Shown here one piece after another: positions 1 through 7,679 of a DNA stretch of 12,536 nt; the stretch's first letter is position 1, and each line of letters opens with the position of its first letter. Both the position numbers and the translations under genes were made by a program. The notes beneath the pieces are model-generated. The model ran no database searches and was not told where the DNA came from. It worked only from the letters and a program-made list of their open reading frames with translations. Origin of the DNA: Lachnospiraceae bacterium UBA7179 (GTDB taxonomy: Bacteria > Bacillota > Clostridia > Lachnospirales > Lachnospiraceae); contig DKVL01000002.1 of the NCBI GenBank assembly GCA_002491195.1, positions 26,527 through 39,062 of the forward strand. The letters run 5' to 3'.

Positions 1-1
1 G

Positions 2-772
2 TGCTACAAGCAGCGCATGGAGAAAGGATTAACATTTCTTGAATTTAACTACATGATCATGCAGAGCTTTGACTTCTATAAGCTGTTCCAGAAATACGGC
101 TGCAATATGCAGTTTGGCGGCGATGACCAGTGGAGCAATATGCTTGGCGGCATCGAGCTGATCCGCCGTAAGCTCGGCAAGGATGCATATGCCATGACGA
201 TTAACCTTTTGCTTAATTCAGAGGGCAAGAAGATGGGCAAGACGGAGTCCGGCGCCGTGTGGCTTGACGCAGAGAAAACTTCTCCATATGAGTTCTTCCA
301 GTATTGGAGAAACGTGGCGGATGCAGACGTGATCAAGTGCCTGAAAATGCTTACATTCCTTCCGCTTGAAGAGATTGAGGCGATGGAGAAATGGGAGGGC
401 AGCGAGCTCAACAAAGCCAAGGAGATCCTCGCATTTGAACTGACACAGCTAGTGCACGGAACAGAGGAAGCGCAAAAGGCAAAGGAGGCGGCTGCAGCGT
501 TGTTTGCAGGCGGCGCAAATAGCGAGAATATGCCAAAGACAGTGCTTTCCGATGAGGATTTTGCGGACGGAACGATTGATATTCTGACGCTTCTTGTCTC
601 TGCGGGTATGACAGCTTCGAAATCAGAGGCAAGGCGTGCTGTGGAGCAGGGCGGTGTTTCGGTCAATGGAGATAAAGTTACGGATGCGAAAGCTGTGTAC
701 GCAAGAGATACATTTGAGGAAGAGTTTGTACTGAAAAAAGGCAAGAAGAATTTCCGGAGAATATGCTTATAG
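2..772 (+). CDS. tyrS: Tyrosyl-tRNA synthetase, C-terminal part (5' end outside window)
   Basis: Charges tRNA-Tyr with tyrosine in the cytoplasm. The frame is open from base 2 and about 256 residues are visible; the Rossmann core with the HIGH motif lies upstream of the window. What remains begins in the tyrosine-binding region, with GGDDQWSN matching the family GGSDQWGN block, then the class I signature KMGKT (KMSKS equivalent) followed by ESGAVWLD, typical of bacterial TyrRS. The helical anticodon-binding region follows, and an S4-type RNA-binding domain closes the protein (roughly the last 60 residues, with SKSEARRAVEQGGVSVNG). The gene ends at TAG 770-772 and is followed by a strong hairpin shared with the convergent prs gene. 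No frameshift or missing signature is seen in the visible part. The identification is secure; the upstream control region (often a T-box in this group) is not in view. Confidence 0.96.
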   Translation, partial: CYKQRMEKGLTFLEFNYMIMQSFDFYKLFQKYGCNMQFGGDDQWSNMLGGIELIRRKLGKDAYAMTINLLLNSEGKKMGKTESGAVWLDAEKTSPYEFFQYWRNVADADVIKCLKMLTFLPLEEIEAMEKWEGSELNKAKEILAFELTQLVHGTEEAQKAKEAAAALFAGGANSENMPKTVLSDEDFADGTIDILTLLVSAGMTASKSEARRAVEQGGVSVNGDKVTDAKAVYARDTFEEEFVLKKGKKNFRRICL

Positions 773-845
773 GGCTCTGGCGATGAAACCTTACACAATA
801 TGGCAAAATTTAGATCCTGACTTGTTTGGGGTGGGATCTATACGG

Positions 846-873
846 AAACAAGCAGGCGTATGCCTGCTTGTTT
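846..873. terminator. Bidirectional intrinsic terminator between tyrS and prs
   Basis: A perfect 12-bp inverted repeat (846-857 with 862-873) encloses the four-base loop GTAT. On the plus strand it runs into TTTT (871-874), and on the minus strand the distal arm ends in TTT. The prs stop codon (875-873) touches the stem, so the same hairpin can end tyrS transcription from the left and prs transcription from the right. This is read directly from the sequence; the terminator role is inferred from stem strength, T-run and placement between convergent genes. Confidence 0.85.
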
Positions 874-2084
874 TATACCTTGAATATTTCGTCGCCGTTG
901 AGATAAAGTTCAATGATATGCTGGATTTTCTCAGTGGGAGTAGTGACTTGTTCTATGGACAGGTCATGGTTCAAAAAGTCTATGATGGAAGCGAGGAATT
1001 TGCCCATATCCGCCTCAAGATAATAGGGTCTCGTCAACAGTTCTGGTGGGCGGTAGCTGAGATTGGTGGTGATCACCCTGTCAAACACACCCTCCTCATA
1101 CGCCTTGTCAAATGCGGCAAGACCGTTCGTGAAAATACCAAATGTAGTACAGATAAATACGCGTTTGGCTTTCATTGCTTTGAGCTGCCGGGAGGTGTCG
1201 ATCATGCTGTCTCCCGAGGAGATCATATCGTCAATGATAATGATGTCTTTGCCCTCAATATCATTTCCCAGAAACTCATGGGCGACAATCGGATTTTTGC
1301 CGTTAACGATCTTTGTATAGTCCCGCCGCTTGTAGAACATACCAGTGTCGGCGCCGATGACCGTGGAAAAGTAGATCGCCCTGTCCAGGGCTCCCTCATC
1401 GGGCGAGATCACGATGATATGATCCTTGTCCAACACCAGGTCCTTTTCCGCGCGCAGGAGTGCCCTTGTGAACTGGTAGTGCGCAGTAAAATTGTCAAAA
1501 CCGCTTAGTGGGGCGGCATTTTGTATCCTTGGATCGTGGGCGTCGAAGGTGATGAAATTGCTGACCCCCATCTGGGTGAGCTCTTTAAATGCATAGGCAC
1601 AGTCCAGAGATTCCCTGCCATTTCGCCTGTGCTGCCTTCCTTCATACAAGAAGGGCATGATCACATTGATGCGGTGCGCCTTTCCATTTGTCGCAGCGAT
1701 GACGCGCTTTAAGTCCTGATAGTGGTCGTCGGGCGACATATGGTTTGTGTAGCCGTTCATAGTGTAGGTCAGGCTGTGATTGCACACATCGACAAGGATA
1801 AACAGGTCTTTTCCACGCACGGTCTCTTCAAGAACTGCTTTTGCTTCACCGCTGTTGAAGCGGGGAGTGCTATACTGAAACAGATAATTGTTTTCCGCAT
1901 ATCCCTGAAAGGCAGGGTCATTGTTATATACATTGTTTACTTTACTGCGAAAGTCAACCAGATAGTTATTGACTTCGTTTCCAAGCTCTGTTGCACTTTT
2001 TAGTACCAGTAACTTTAACGGTGCCACAGGCATGGCATTTTTGAGTTTTTTCAAATAGGACACTTGGCATACATTCCTTTCCAT
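873..2084 (-). CDS. prs: Ribose-phosphate pyrophosphokinase (PRPP synthetase), long clostridial form
   Basis: Transfers pyrophosphate from ATP to ribose-5-phosphate to make PRPP, the precursor of purines, pyrimidines, NAD, histidine and tryptophan. At 403 residues it is longer than the usual 310-320, in keeping with the long form common in Lachnospiraceae. The PRPP-binding loop is at about residues 281-293 (IIIIDDMISSGDS, matching VDDMIDTGGT in classical enzymes). RQHRRNGRESLDC near 150-162 corresponds to the catalytic flexible-loop region, and FDAHDPRIQN near 180-189 to the DLHAxQIQ region. The ATG at 2084 has AAAGGA about 10 bases upstream. An inner Met at codon 18 (MPVAPL) lacks a Shine-Dalgarno, and related proteins also carry about 15 residues before this point. 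The gene is transcribed alone, divergent from the DUF512 gene, and ends in the shared terminator hairpin. Confidence 0.93.
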   Translation of the reverse strand: MERNVCQVSYLKKLKNAMPVAPLKLLVLKSATELGNEVNNYLVDFRSKVNNVYNNDPAFQGYAENNYLFQYSTPRFNSGEAKAVLEETVRGKDLFILVDVCNHSLTYTMNGYTNHMSPDDHYQDLKRVIAATNGKAHRINVIMPFLYEGRQHRRNGRESLDCAYAFKELTQMGVSNFITFDAHDPRIQNAAPLSGFDNFTAHYQFTRALLRAEKDLVLDKDHIIVISPDEGALDRAIYFSTVIGADTGMFYKRRDYTKIVNGKNPIVAHEFLGNDIEGKDIIIIDDMISSGDSMIDTSRQLKAMKAKRVFICTTFGIFTNGLAAFDKAYEEGVFDRVITTNLSYRPPELLTRPYYLEADMGKFLASIIDFLNHDLSIEQVTTPTEKIQHIIELYLNGDEIFKV

Positions 2085-2104
2085 AATAAGTCATTCCTTT
2101 ATAT

Positions 2105-2133
2105 TTTATATCATTCAGGTAGTGACACGTCAA
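2105..2133 (-). promoter_or_regulatory. Predicted sigma-A promoter for prs
   Basis: Reading leftwards there is TTGACG (2133-2128), a 17-base spacer, then TATAAA (2110-2105): five of six matches in each box at ideal spacing. Transcription would begin near 2098, leaving a leader of only about 14 bases before the ATG, so the first bases of the message would lie in the Shine-Dalgarno AAAGGA (2100-2095). The boxes interlock with the rightward promoter of the DUF512 gene. Confidence 0.65.
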
Positions 2134-2150
2134 GAAATTTCTAGTATTAT
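2122..2150 (+). promoter_or_regulatory. Predicted sigma-A promoter for the DUF512-der-plsY-gpsA operon
   Basis: GTGACA (2122-2127), a 17-base spacer and TATTAT (2145-2150) give five of six consensus matches in both boxes. Transcription would start near 2157, about 45 bases before the chosen ATG at 2203. The GTG within the -35 box opens the same reading frame as the gene; because it lies upstream of the predicted RNA start, it cannot be the translation start if this promoter is used. Confidence 0.65.
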
Positions 2151-2202
2151 TATAAATAAGATTTGGAAAAAATTTGGAAAAAAGAAAAAGGTAAGAATAT
2201 TC

Positions 2203-3528
2203 ATGAAGAAAGAACATTTGCACATTGTTGAGAACGTGGCGCCGGGCAGCATTGCCGAGGAGCTCTCGATTGAGGCAGGCGACGCGCTTGTGGAGATCAA
2301 TGGGAATAAAATAGAAGATATTTTTGACTATCAGTATTATACGCAGGATGAATATATCGAAGTGTTGATCCGAAAACCGTCGGGTGAGGAATGGATTTTT
2401 GAAATTGACAAAGAATATGATGAGGACTTGGGCATTACGTTTGAGAACGGACTGATGGATGAGTATCGTTCCTGTCACAATAAGTGTATCTTCTGCTTTA
2501 TCGACCAGATGCCAAAGGGAATGCGGGACACGCTGTATTTCAAGGATGATGATTCGAGGCTTTCGTTTCTGCAGGGAAACTATGTGACTCTGACCAATAT
2601 GTCTGACGAGGATGTAGACCGTATAATCAAGTATCGCCTTTCGCCGATCAATGTCTCCTTTCAGACGACAAATCCCGAGCTTCGCTGCAAAATGTTAAAC
2701 AATCGTTTTGCAGGACAGGCTTTGGAAAAGGCGTGGAAGCTTGCCAGGGCAGGGATTACCATGAATGGACAGATCGTGCTGTGCAAAGGGATAAATGACG
2801 GAGCGGAGCTGGAAAGAAGCATCAGGGATCTGTCTGCATATCTTCCGAATCTGGAGAGTGTGTCAGTAGTGCCGGTAGGATTGTCAAAGTACCGCGAAGG
2901 ACTGTTTCCGCTGGAACCATTTACAAAGGAGGACGCAAAGCAGGTGCTTTCTATGATTCACAGATGGCAGGAGCAGCTTTATCCGGAATATGGCGTTCAT
3001 TTTATCCATGCAAGCGATGAGTGGTATATTCTTGCAGGTGAGGAATTGCCGGAGGAGGAGCGCTATGACGGCTATCTGCAGCTTGAAAACGGCGTTGGTA
3101 TGCTGCGGCTTCTGATCAATGAGTTTCGGGAAGCTTTTGACGAGCTGAAGATCACAAAGGGTGTCGAGATCGCACCCAGGGAACTGTCGATTGCAACAGG
3201 AAAGCTCGCCTGCAGTTTTATTATGGATATGGCTGGGCAGGTTATGGAGGCGTATCCGCAGTTAAAGATTCATGTATATCCGGTCCAAAATGATTTCTTC
3301 GGGGAGATGATAACGGTTTCCGGTCTGCTGACAGGGCAGGATTTGCTGGCGCAGCTGAAAGGACAGGCTTTGGGGGAGAAACTGCTGCTGCCGCAGAATG
3401 TATTGAAGAGCGGCGAGACGGTATTTCTTGACGATATGACGGTTGGGGAACTCGAAAAGGCTTTACAAGTCCCAATAGATATTGTAAAATCAAGCGGGCG
3501 GGATTTGATCGATGCGATGATAATGTGA
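2203..3528 (+). CDS. DUF512 family protein (PDZ plus radical-SAM-like Fe-S domain)
   Basis: A conserved protein of 441 residues whose biochemical reaction is not known. An N-terminal PDZ-like domain (about residues 7-60, with VAPGSIAEEL and GDALVEING) is followed by a radical-SAM-type cluster motif: Cys91, Cys95 and Cys98 in CHNKCIFC, the canonical CX3CX2C spacing. The DUF512 region covers roughly 220-430, with VVPVGLSKYR, ASDEWY, NGVGMLRLL and NDFFGEMITVSGLLTG. The ATG at 2203 is chosen because AAAAGG lies just upstream, the protein then begins at the PDZ domain, and the longer GTG start at 2122 sits inside the predicted -35 box. In Clostridia this family usually precedes der, as here, which suggests a role near ribosome assembly or lipid synthesis, but that is inference. 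The stop codon TGA lies at the edge of a palindromic repeat. Confidence 0.9.
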   Translation: MKKEHLHIVENVAPGSIAEELSIEAGDALVEINGNKIEDIFDYQYYTQDEYIEVLIRKPSGEEWIFEIDKEYDEDLGITFENGLMDEYRSCHNKCIFCFIDQMPKGMRDTLYFKDDDSRLSFLQGNYVTLTNMSDEDVDRIIKYRLSPINVSFQTTNPELRCKMLNNRFAGQALEKAWKLARAGITMNGQIVLCKGINDGAELERSIRDLSAYLPNLESVSVVPVGLSKYREGLFPLEPFTKEDAKQVLSMIHRWQEQLYPEYGVHFIHASDEWYILAGEELPEEERYDGYLQLENGVGMLRLLINEFREAFDELKITKGVEIAPRELSIATGKLACSFIMDMAGQVMEAYPQLKIHVYPVQNDFFGEMITVSGLLTGQDLLAQLKGQALGEKLLLPQNVLKSGETVFLDDMTVGELEKALQVPIDIVKSSGRDLIDAMIM

Positions 3529-3606
3529 AATCTCCGATTTCACATGGCAAATTTGTGCAAAGGCACAAATTCGCGTGGATTTTGTAATGTATGAAGTCGG
3601 AGATTT
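3528..3606. repeat. Cruciform-like palindromic element between the DUF512 gene and der
   Basis: Outer arms of 15 bases (3528-3542 and 3592-3606) pair completely apart from one T-G wobble at 3538/3596. Inside, a perfect 9-bp hairpin (3550-3558 with 3563-3571, loop AAAG) is flanked by short partial pairings (CAC 3541-3543 with GTG 3575-3577). The 79-bp unit starts on the last base of the DUF512 stop codon and ends 26 bases before the der ATG. It has no T-run after the outer arm beyond TTTT, so it may be a dispersed repeat, a processing or pausing structure, or both. Only one copy lies in this window. Confidence 0.7.
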
Positions 3607-3632
3607 TAAAAGAAATGGAGATATAAGATAAA

Positions 3633-4970
3633 ATGGAAAAGAGAAGCAAGAAACCGATCGTGGCGATCGTGGGACGACCGAATGTGGGGAAATCGACACT
3701 TTTTAATGTGCTGGCCGGGGATAAGATCTCAATTGTGAAGGATACGCCGGGCATCACAAGAGACCGTATCTATGCGGACGTGAACTGGTTGAACTGGAAT
3801 TTTACGATGATCGATACCGGCGGTATCGAGCCGGACAGCAAGGATATTATTCTTTCGCAGATGCGTGAGCAGGCGCAGATCGCGATCGATACGGCGGATG
3901 TGATCATTTTCCTTGTCGATGTGCGGCAGGGGCTTGTGGACGCAGACTCGAAAGTGGCGGATATGCTCAGGAGAAGCCACAAACCGGTGGTGCTTGTTGT
4001 GAATAAGGTGGACAGTTTTGCCAAGATGGAAGCAGATGTTTATGAATTTTATAACCTCGGGATCGGGGAGCCGTATCCGATCTCATCGGTCAACAAACTT
4101 GGGCTTGGCGAGATGCTTGATGCCGTGACAGCGCTGTTTGACGAGGAGGCGTTGACAGAGGAAGAGGACGACAGGCCGCGGATAGCCATCGTCGGAAAGC
4201 CGAATGTCGGGAAATCGTCCATTATCAATAAGATCGCTGGTGAGGAGCGTGTGATCGTGTCGGATATCGCTGGTACAACAAGAGATGCCATAGACACAGA
4301 GATTTTGTATAATAACAGGGAGTATGTGTTTATTGATACAGCTGGTCTGCGCAGGAAGAATAAGATTAAGGAAGAGCTGGAGCGTTTTATGATCATTCGC
4401 ACGGTGAGCGCGGTGGAGCGTGCCGATGTGGTGGTGCTGGTGATCGATGCGGTGGAGGGTGTCACAGAACAGGACGCCAAGATTGCGGGAATTGCGCATG
4501 ACAGAGGAAAAGGCATTATTATCGCAGTAAACAAGTGGGATGCCATCGAGAAGGACGATAAAACGATTTACCGCTTTACGGAGAAGGTGCGAAATACATT
4601 GTCCTTTATGCTCTATGCGGAGATCGTGTTTATTTCTGCAGTGACGGGACAAAGGTTAAACAAATTGTTTGAGACGATCGACATGGTGATCGAGAACCAG
4701 TCCCTGCGCATCTCCACAGGCGTTGTCAATGAGATTGTCACAGAGGCAGTGGCGCTTCAGCAGCCGCCATCCGACAAGGGGAAACGGCTCAAGATTTTTT
4801 ACACGACGCAGGTGGGCGTGAAGCCGCCAACGTTTGTGGTATTTGTAAACGACAAAGAACTGATGCATTTTTCATACACCAGATATCTTGAAAATAAAAT
4901 AAGAGAGGCGTTTGGATTCAGGGGAACCTCGCTGAAATTTATTATCAGGGAACGAAAAGAAGATAAGTAG
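3633..4970 (+). CDS. der: Ribosome-assembly GTPase Der (EngA)
   Basis: An essential double GTPase that acts in maturation of the 50S ribosomal subunit. The 445 residues hold two tandem G domains. The first has GRPNVGKS (14-21), DTGG (61-64) and NKVD (124-127); the second has GKPNVGKS (188-195), DTAG (235-238) and NKWD (300-303). A KH-like RNA-binding domain fills about 355-440, ending in RGTSLKFIIRERK. Length and order are normal for the family and no motif is altered. The ATG is preceded by GGAG (3617-3620) at 12 bases, somewhat far but the only candidate before the first P-loop. It lies 104 bases after the DUF512 gene, behind the palindromic element, and 17 bases before plsY. Confidence 0.97.
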   Translation: MEKRSKKPIVAIVGRPNVGKSTLFNVLAGDKISIVKDTPGITRDRIYADVNWLNWNFTMIDTGGIEPDSKDIILSQMREQAQIAIDTADVIIFLVDVRQGLVDADSKVADMLRRSHKPVVLVVNKVDSFAKMEADVYEFYNLGIGEPYPISSVNKLGLGEMLDAVTALFDEEALTEEEDDRPRIAIVGKPNVGKSSIINKIAGEERVIVSDIAGTTRDAIDTEILYNNREYVFIDTAGLRRKNKIKEELERFMIIRTVSAVERADVVVLVIDAVEGVTEQDAKIAGIAHDRGKGIIIAVNKWDAIEKDDKTIYRFTEKVRNTLSFMLYAEIVFISAVTGQRLNKLFETIDMVIENQSLRISTGVVNEIVTEAVALQQPPSDKGKRLKIFYTTQVGVKPPTFVVFVNDKELMHFSYTRYLENKIREAFGFRGTSLKFIIRERKEDK

Positions 4971-4987
4971 GAAAGGACGTAACAAAA

Positions 4988-5635
4988 ATGATTCGTTTAG
5001 TTTGCTTATTGATCGGATATATCTTTGGATGCTTTCAGACGGCATATATCTATGGAAAGCTGCATGGTATTGATATCAGACAGTACGGGAGCGGAAATGC
5101 AGGCACGACAAATTCTCTGCGTGTCCTCGGAAAAAAAGCGGGAGCAATTGTGCTCTTTTGCGATATCATAAAGACTGGGCTTGCCATGACAGTTGTGCGG
5201 CTTTTGTTCAAAGAGCAGTATGGGGATATTTTGTATCTGCTCGCGATTTATGCGGCGGCCGGATCGATTCTGGGGCACAATTTTCCCTTCTATCTCGGCT
5301 TTAAAGGCGGAAAGGGGATTGCCTGTACGGCGGGGCTTGTGATCTTTTTTCATCCTTATATGATCATACCGCAGATCATCACTTTTTTTGGTATCTTTTT
5401 TGCGACACACTATGTATCGTTAGGTTCGCTGGTAGTGGAGATTGTGTTGATCGCGGAGATGGTTATCTTTGGACAGATGGGGCTGTGGGGAATGGAACAG
5501 TCTGCGCTGAATGAGCTTTATATCGTTACAATACTGTTAGCAATACTTGCGTTCTGGGGACATCGGGCGAATATCAAGCGGCTGATACATAAGGAGGAGA
5601 GAAAGACATACCTTAATAAAAAGAGCGAAAAATAA
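4988..5635 (+). CDS. plsY: Acyl-phosphate:glycerol-3-phosphate acyltransferase PlsY
   Basis: Integral membrane enzyme that moves an acyl group from acyl-phosphate to position 1 of glycerol-3-phosphate, the first committed step of phospholipid synthesis in Gram-positive bacteria. The 215 residues show the family motifs GSGNAGTTN (34-42), GHNFPFYLGFKGGKG (96-110) and a C-terminal RANIKRL (193-199) that matches the R..NI.RL pattern. Hydrophobic segments at about 1-20, 52-72, 80-96, 112-138, 143-165 and 176-192 fit the multi-pass topology, followed by a basic cytoplasmic tail. A GGAAAGGA Shine-Dalgarno precedes the ATG. It lies between der and gpsA, and the next gene makes its acceptor substrate. 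Confidence 0.95.
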   Translation: MIRLVCLLIGYIFGCFQTAYIYGKLHGIDIRQYGSGNAGTTNSLRVLGKKAGAIVLFCDIIKTGLAMTVVRLLFKEQYGDILYLLAIYAAAGSILGHNFPFYLGFKGGKGIACTAGLVIFFHPYMIIPQIITFFGIFFATHYVSLGSLVVEIVLIAEMVIFGQMGLWGMEQSALNELYIVTILLAILAFWGHRANIKRLIHKEERKTYLNKKSEK

Positions 5636-5686
5636 TTGGAATGAAATAGAAATGGATTGCAATATGGAAAGGAAAAGGGAGTCGTT

Positions 5687-6706
5687 ATGGCAAAGGTAGG
5701 AATGATCGGAGCGGGAAGCTGGGGAATTGCATTGTCAGTCCTTCTGCACAACAATGGACATGACATTACAGTGTGGTCGGCATTGAAAGACGAAATTGAT
5801 ATGCTGGGCAGGGAGCATGAGCACAAGGATAAACTTCCGGGAGTGAAGCTTGCGGAGGACATTGTGTTTACAACGGAGCTGGCGGATGCTGTGAAGGAAA
5901 AGGATATTCTGGTGCTTGCGGTTCCTTCTTCGTTTACGAGGGCGACGGCGCATGGTATGAAGGAATACGTGGCGGAGGGACAGATTATCGTAAATGTGGC
6001 GAAAGGGATTGAGGAAGCGACACTCATGACGCTCTCGCAGGTGATCGAGGACGAGGTACCGCAGGCGGATGTGGCGGTTTTGTCAGGCCCTTCCCACGCG
6101 GAGGAAGTCGGAAGATGTATTCCCACGACGATTGTGGTGGGCGCAAAGTCGAAAAAGACGGCGGAGTATATTCAGTCGGTATTTATGAGCGATGTGTTCC
6201 GTGTGTACACAAGTCCTGACGTGCTGGGAATAGAGCTTGGCGCGGCACTCAAAAACGTGGTCGCACTTGCTGCGGGCATTGCAGACGGGCTCGGCTATGG
6301 GGACAACACGAAAGCGGCGCTCATCACGCGCGGTATCACAGAGATATCAAGGCTTGGTACGGCTATGGGAGGCAGATTTGAGACTTTCTGCGGACTGTCG
6401 GGTATCGGCGATCTGATCGTGACCTGTGCGAGCATGCACAGCCGCAACAGGCGCGCAGGAATCCTCATCGGACAGGGTAAGACGATGGAGGAGGCGATGG
6501 CGGAGGTGAAGATGGTTGTCGAGGGCGTGTTCTCAGCAAAGGCAGCGATGCGGCTTGCTGAAAAATATGGTGTCGAGCTTCCGATCATTGAGCAGGTGAA
6601 TCAGATTTTATTTGAGGGAAAACCGGCTGCAGCGGCTGTCAGGGACTTGATGATACGCGATAAGAAGATTGAGATCGCGCATGATGAGGAGTGGGGAAAT
6701 GCATGA
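5687..6706 (+). CDS. gpsA: Glycerol-3-phosphate dehydrogenase [NAD(P)+]
   Basis: Reduces dihydroxyacetone phosphate to sn-glycerol-3-phosphate, the substrate used by PlsY from the gene just upstream. The 339-residue protein opens with the Rossmann motif GAGSWG (8-13). It keeps Lys106 in NVAKG, GPSHAEE (134-140), Lys189 in GAALKNV (the expected catalytic lysine), GLSGIGDL (236-243) and NRRAG (254-258). The ATG at 5687 is chosen because GGGAG ends five bases before it and the Rossmann strand follows directly. An in-frame TTG at 5657 would add ten residues without family support. The spacing of 51 bases from plsY supports one operon. No terminator is evident after the stop, and the restriction gene begins 79 bases downstream. 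Confidence 0.96.
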   Translation: MAKVGMIGAGSWGIALSVLLHNNGHDITVWSALKDEIDMLGREHEHKDKLPGVKLAEDIVFTTELADAVKEKDILVLAVPSSFTRATAHGMKEYVAEGQIIVNVAKGIEEATLMTLSQVIEDEVPQADVAVLSGPSHAEEVGRCIPTTIVVGAKSKKTAEYIQSVFMSDVFRVYTSPDVLGIELGAALKNVVALAAGIADGLGYGDNTKAALITRGITEISRLGTAMGGRFETFCGLSGIGDLIVTCASMHSRNRRAGILIGQGKTMEEAMAEVKMVVEGVFSAKAAMRLAEKYGVELPIIEQVNQILFEGKPAAAAVRDLMIRDKKIEIAHDEEWGNA

Positions 6707-6785
6707 TAGCATGGCAGTGACAAGTAAGAAATACATTATACGGAGCTTTGGCGGCGTAATGTTTTAAAGAAGGATAAAAATACTT

Positions 6786-7628
6786 ATGGAGAAGAAACAA
6801 TCAAACAGATTAACAGAACAGCATAAAAAGACGCAGGGAGTCGTAGGAATATTTGGAGAAGAGGCGCATCAGCATGATACGGATGTATTTCGTAATTCCT
6901 GTGTTGTGAAAAACAGGCTGGAAGAAGAATTCCAAACACTGTCATTTCGATACAGACGGGATATTGCGAAAAAGGAAATCAACGAGGCTCTTCAAAAGGT
7001 GGATCCGTGTCTTGGACAGACCTTGTATGTCGACAACGCCAGAATTATACCGGATGGCGGTATCATTGAAGTAAAAGATGACAATGCGCAGTGGAGGGTG
7101 ATATTAGTTTCGGAAGCGAAACATCAAGGAAAGGATATCGAAAATATCAGAAAGGGAAGACTTGTCGGAAAAAATAGCGATCAGGATCTTATGGTTGCGG
7201 GCAATGCGATTGAACGATCACACAAGAATATTTCTGAAATGGCAAACTTTATGCTGTCAGAATCTTATTTTCCGTATGTTTTGTTTTTGGAAGGATCCAA
7301 TTTTTTGACGCACGACATTACAATTGAACGGCCTGATGGCAGGAAAGTAACGTTAACCTATAATAATGGCGCGTTGAACAGGCTGGATCGGTTAACCGCC
7401 GCCAATTACGGGATGCCGCTCAATACAAACCTGTGTAAGAACAAATTTGTATCTTGCAATGGCAGGAGTATTATGCTCCAGGCCGCGTCTATTTATACGC
7501 AATGCGATGGGGAACGCTGGAATCAAGACGAAATGACAGGTATTATGCTTGAAGTGGCAAAAACATCATTGCAGATGCTGGGAAAGGACTTGTTTAAGCA
7601 AATTACGAAGAATATTAGTTCTATATAA
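6786..7628 (+). CDS. EcoRI-family type II restriction endonuclease, predicted GAATTC
   Basis: Predicted to cut unmethylated GAATTC as a homodimer. The 280 residues align with EcoRI (277) almost end to end by recall, starting with KKQSNRLTEQHK. The active site is intact: Asp90 (PDGG), Glu110 and Lys112 (SEAKHQGKD), each one position before EcoRI Asp91, Glu111 and Lys113. The DNA-recognition segment AGNAIERSHKNIS (Asn140, Ala141, Arg144) and LNRLDRL (Arg199, Arg202) also correspond to EcoRI contact residues. The conserved FMLSES, FPYVLFLEGSNFLT and AANYGMP blocks are present. AAGGA lies 11 bases before the ATG. It follows gpsA by 79 bases with no clear promoter or terminator between, so read-through from the housekeeping operon is possible. 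No controller-protein gene is present. The gene itself holds one GAATTC site (6927). Base use looks more A+T-rich than in gpsA, suggesting transfer. Confidence 0.95.
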   Translation: MEKKQSNRLTEQHKKTQGVVGIFGEEAHQHDTDVFRNSCVVKNRLEEEFQTLSFRYRRDIAKKEINEALQKVDPCLGQTLYVDNARIIPDGGIIEVKDDNAQWRVILVSEAKHQGKDIENIRKGRLVGKNSDQDLMVAGNAIERSHKNISEMANFMLSESYFPYVLFLEGSNFLTHDITIERPDGRKVTLTYNNGALNRLDRLTAANYGMPLNTNLCKNKFVSCNGRSIMLQAASIYTQCDGERWNQDEMTGIMLEVAKTSLQMLGKDLFKQITKNISSI

Positions 7629-7679
7629 CTGACGAACAGGAAGAGCATTTGTTACAAAGCGTTGAAAGGGAAAAGAAAC

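Noticed and set aside
76..798. Long open frame on the strand opposite tyrS.
   Set aside because: It is a Ser/Ala-rich mirror of the tyrS codons with no domain or ribosome site; the tyrS signature motifs settle the coding strand. The same holds for the frames opposite der, gpsA, the first methyltransferase and prs.
811..840. Inverted repeat TAGATCC ... GGATCTA after tyrS.
   Set aside because: The arms are only seven bases with a 16-base loop and no T-run; the strong hairpin at 846-873 next to it explains termination.
2122..2202. N-terminal extension of the DUF512 protein from GTG 2122.
   Set aside because: The GTG lies in a predicted -35 box, the 27 added residues are low-complexity Lys/Ile-rich, and ATG 2203 has a ribosome site and the expected PDZ start.
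6717..6745. GTGACA at 6717 with ATTATAC nearby as a promoter for the endonuclease gene.
   Set aside because: The spacing to any -10-like hexamer is about 14 bases or the hexamer is poor, so it is not a convincing sigma-A site.
6711..6767. A short open frame of 18 codons after gpsA (MAVTSKKYIIRSFGGVMF).
   Set aside because: It has no Shine-Dalgarno, resembles no protein I know, and is within the range of chance frames in an intergenic gap.
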